Assembly (NCBI RefSeq): GCF_024461735.1
Contig: NZ_JANGAD010000003.1
Span: 124,001-188,000 of the forward strand
DNA: 64,000 nt
Direction: 5' to 3'
Source: Anaerotignum propionicum
GTDB lineage: Bacteria > Bacillota > Clostridia > Lachnospirales > Anaerotignaceae
Made by a program: the position numbers and the translations under genes. Of the stretch, positions 63,081 to 64,000 are shown one piece after another. The notes beneath the pieces were generated by a model. The model did not search any database and was not told the origin of the DNA. It saw only the letters and a list, made by a program, of their open reading frames with translations. Every line of letters starts with the position of its first letter. Position 1 is the stretch's first letter.

Positions 63081-64000
63081 TTAAAATTTTATAGTTTCGT
63101 TAGTAAAAAAGTTGAATCTTTTTTGTGCGGTATAAATTGTTTTGTTTCCATTAAAGATAAAGGCAAATGCACAAACAATGATAAAGAAAATTGTATTTTG
63201 GGGTCCAAATACCTCTACACCAATCAGAATAGGTGCCAACAATGTATTGGTGGCACTGCCGAAAACTGCGGCATAGCCTAGGGCGGCAACAAGAGTAACT
63301 GGTAAACCCAATAGGCTTCCTAATACCATACCTAGGCTTGCACCGATTGAAAAGAGAGGAGTGACCTCTCCACCCTGAAAGCCCACGGATAGGGTCAAAA
63401 CGGTCAATAAAAGCTTAAGGAGCCAATCGTATTGAAATATTTGTTCATCCATAAGGCTAAACTGAATTAGGTTTGTACCTAGGCCACAATATCTGCCGCC
63501 ATGCAGCAGCAAAAACAGCAGAGATAAAACACAACCTCCTAAAAAGATTCTTTTCATAGGATTCACAATAAGGATTGATAATTTATTTTTGCAAAGGTTT
63601 AACAAAAGTGCAAAAATTCCGCCTACCATTCCAAATATAATTCCCAACAGGACAAGCTTCAACAAAACTTCTGATGAAATGGATAGTATATTTGGAAGGT
63701 CAATAGAGAATTTCTCTAAACCCAATAAATGTGATGTGGTGCTTGCTGTGTAAGATGCAACCAATGCAGGAAGTAAGGCCTCATATAAAAAAATACCGGA
63801 TACAAGTACCTCTAAGGCAAAGAAAGTTGCCGCAAGTGGCGTTTGGAATAGACCTGCAAATCCGGCAGCCATGCCGATTACCAATAGTATACGAGGATTG
63901 TTTAAAAATTTTAGCTTTCTGGCAATGGTATGAGCTACAGTGGCACCTAGCTGTACAGCAACGCCTTCCCGTCCAGCACTCCCCCCAAATAGATGGGTAA
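63081..64000 (-). CDS. CLC-family channel, fluoride/proton antiporter type (5' end outside window)
   Basis: The frame continues past the right edge, so the start is missing; about 305 C-terminal residues are visible. The gating-Glu motif reads GREGVAVQLG, with the Glu in place. The later motif is GGEVTPLFSIGASLG instead of GGIFAPML of chloride types. The Glu and Thr of GGEVTP are hallmarks of CLC-F fluoride/proton antiporters as I recall. About eight helices are visible. The ORF ends with the shortened hydrophilic tail KRFNFFTNETIKF. A fluoride riboswitch, if any, would lie beyond the window. Confidence 0.8.
   Translation of the reverse strand, partial: THLFGGSAGREGVAVQLGATVAHTIARKLKFLNNPRILLVIGMAAGFAGLFQTPLAATFFALEVLVSGIFLYEALLPALVASYTASTTSHLLGLEKFSIDLPNILSISSEVLLKLVLLGIIFGMVGGIFALLLNLCKNKLSILIVNPMKRIFLGGCVLSLLFLLLHGGRYCGLGTNLIQFSLMDEQIFQYDWLLKLLLTVLTLSVGFQGGEVTPLFSIGASLGMVLGSLLGLPVTLVAALGYAAVFGSATNTLLAPILIGVEVFGPQNTIFFIIVCAFAFIFNGNKTIYTAQKRFNFFTNETIKF

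Noticed and set aside
63465..63485. TTAGGTTTGTACCTAG as a further metal operator
   Set aside because: It lies inside the CLC coding region and lacks the TTAG-N6-CTAA spacing.

Overview
This 64 kb window is an AT-rich chromosomal segment of a spore-forming, anaerobic Firmicute of class Clostridia, probably near Lachnospirales. The evidence is a complete spoIIIAA-AH operon, strong AGGAGG-type ribosome binding sites, frequent TTG and GTG starts, CIRCE-controlled groESL, Na+/serine catabolism genes and an isc-type NifS/NifU pair. I see no rRNA, tRNA, CRISPR array, insertion sequence or prophage. The taxonomic placement is inference; no search was run.

Positions 1-9,260 form an iron and metal island. 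It holds the end of an unknown protein, a Fur-fold regulator without the usual C-terminal metal ligands, and a three-gene unit. That unit encodes a 26-residue membrane peptide, a small glycine-rich membrane protein and a P1B-type ATPase with the features of P1B-6 (ferrosome, FezB) enzymes. It is followed by an AraC regulator and two fused exporter-fold ABC half-transporters of the siderophore-import type. A palindrome, TTAG-N6-CTAA, occurs four times at promoters of this island and nowhere else that I found. A Fur-box-like 15-mer sits before the ATPase unit.

Positions 9,417-19,460 carry an SH3-NlpC/P60 wall hydrolase, a D,D-carboxypeptidase (minus strand), and a run of comEA, a two-component system, a GerMN protein, comEC and holA. 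Positions 19,555-27,519 are mixed metabolism and regulation: a cyclase-family hydrolase, purA with an ANTAR pseudo-receiver protein, a DEDDh exonuclease, an iron alcohol dehydrogenase, a cell-wall amidase, an SGNH esterase and a LytTR regulator.

Positions 27,629-42,760 are the conserved clostridial block spoIIIAA-AH, asp23, nusB, xseA, xseB, ispA, yuiD-like, dxs, tlyA, nadK, argR and recN. A possible structured RNA lies between spoIIIAH and asp23. Positions 42,773-51,353 hold an XRE repressor, iscS-iscU, an EF-G paralogue, a thioredoxin-reductase-like flavoprotein lacking the NADPH motif, and groES-groEL. Positions 51,736-54,935 encode serine dehydratase (two subunits) and the SstT symporter, which together import serine and deaminate it to pyruvate.

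Positions 55,017-64,000 contain luxS, an HD hydrolase, a small DUF1540 protein, a histidine phosphatase, the SRP and translation operon ylxM-ffh-rpsP-khpA with rimM-trmD, an acetate/succinate-type transporter, a YheO-like regulator, and the 3' part of a CLC channel whose motifs match fluoride/proton antiporters.
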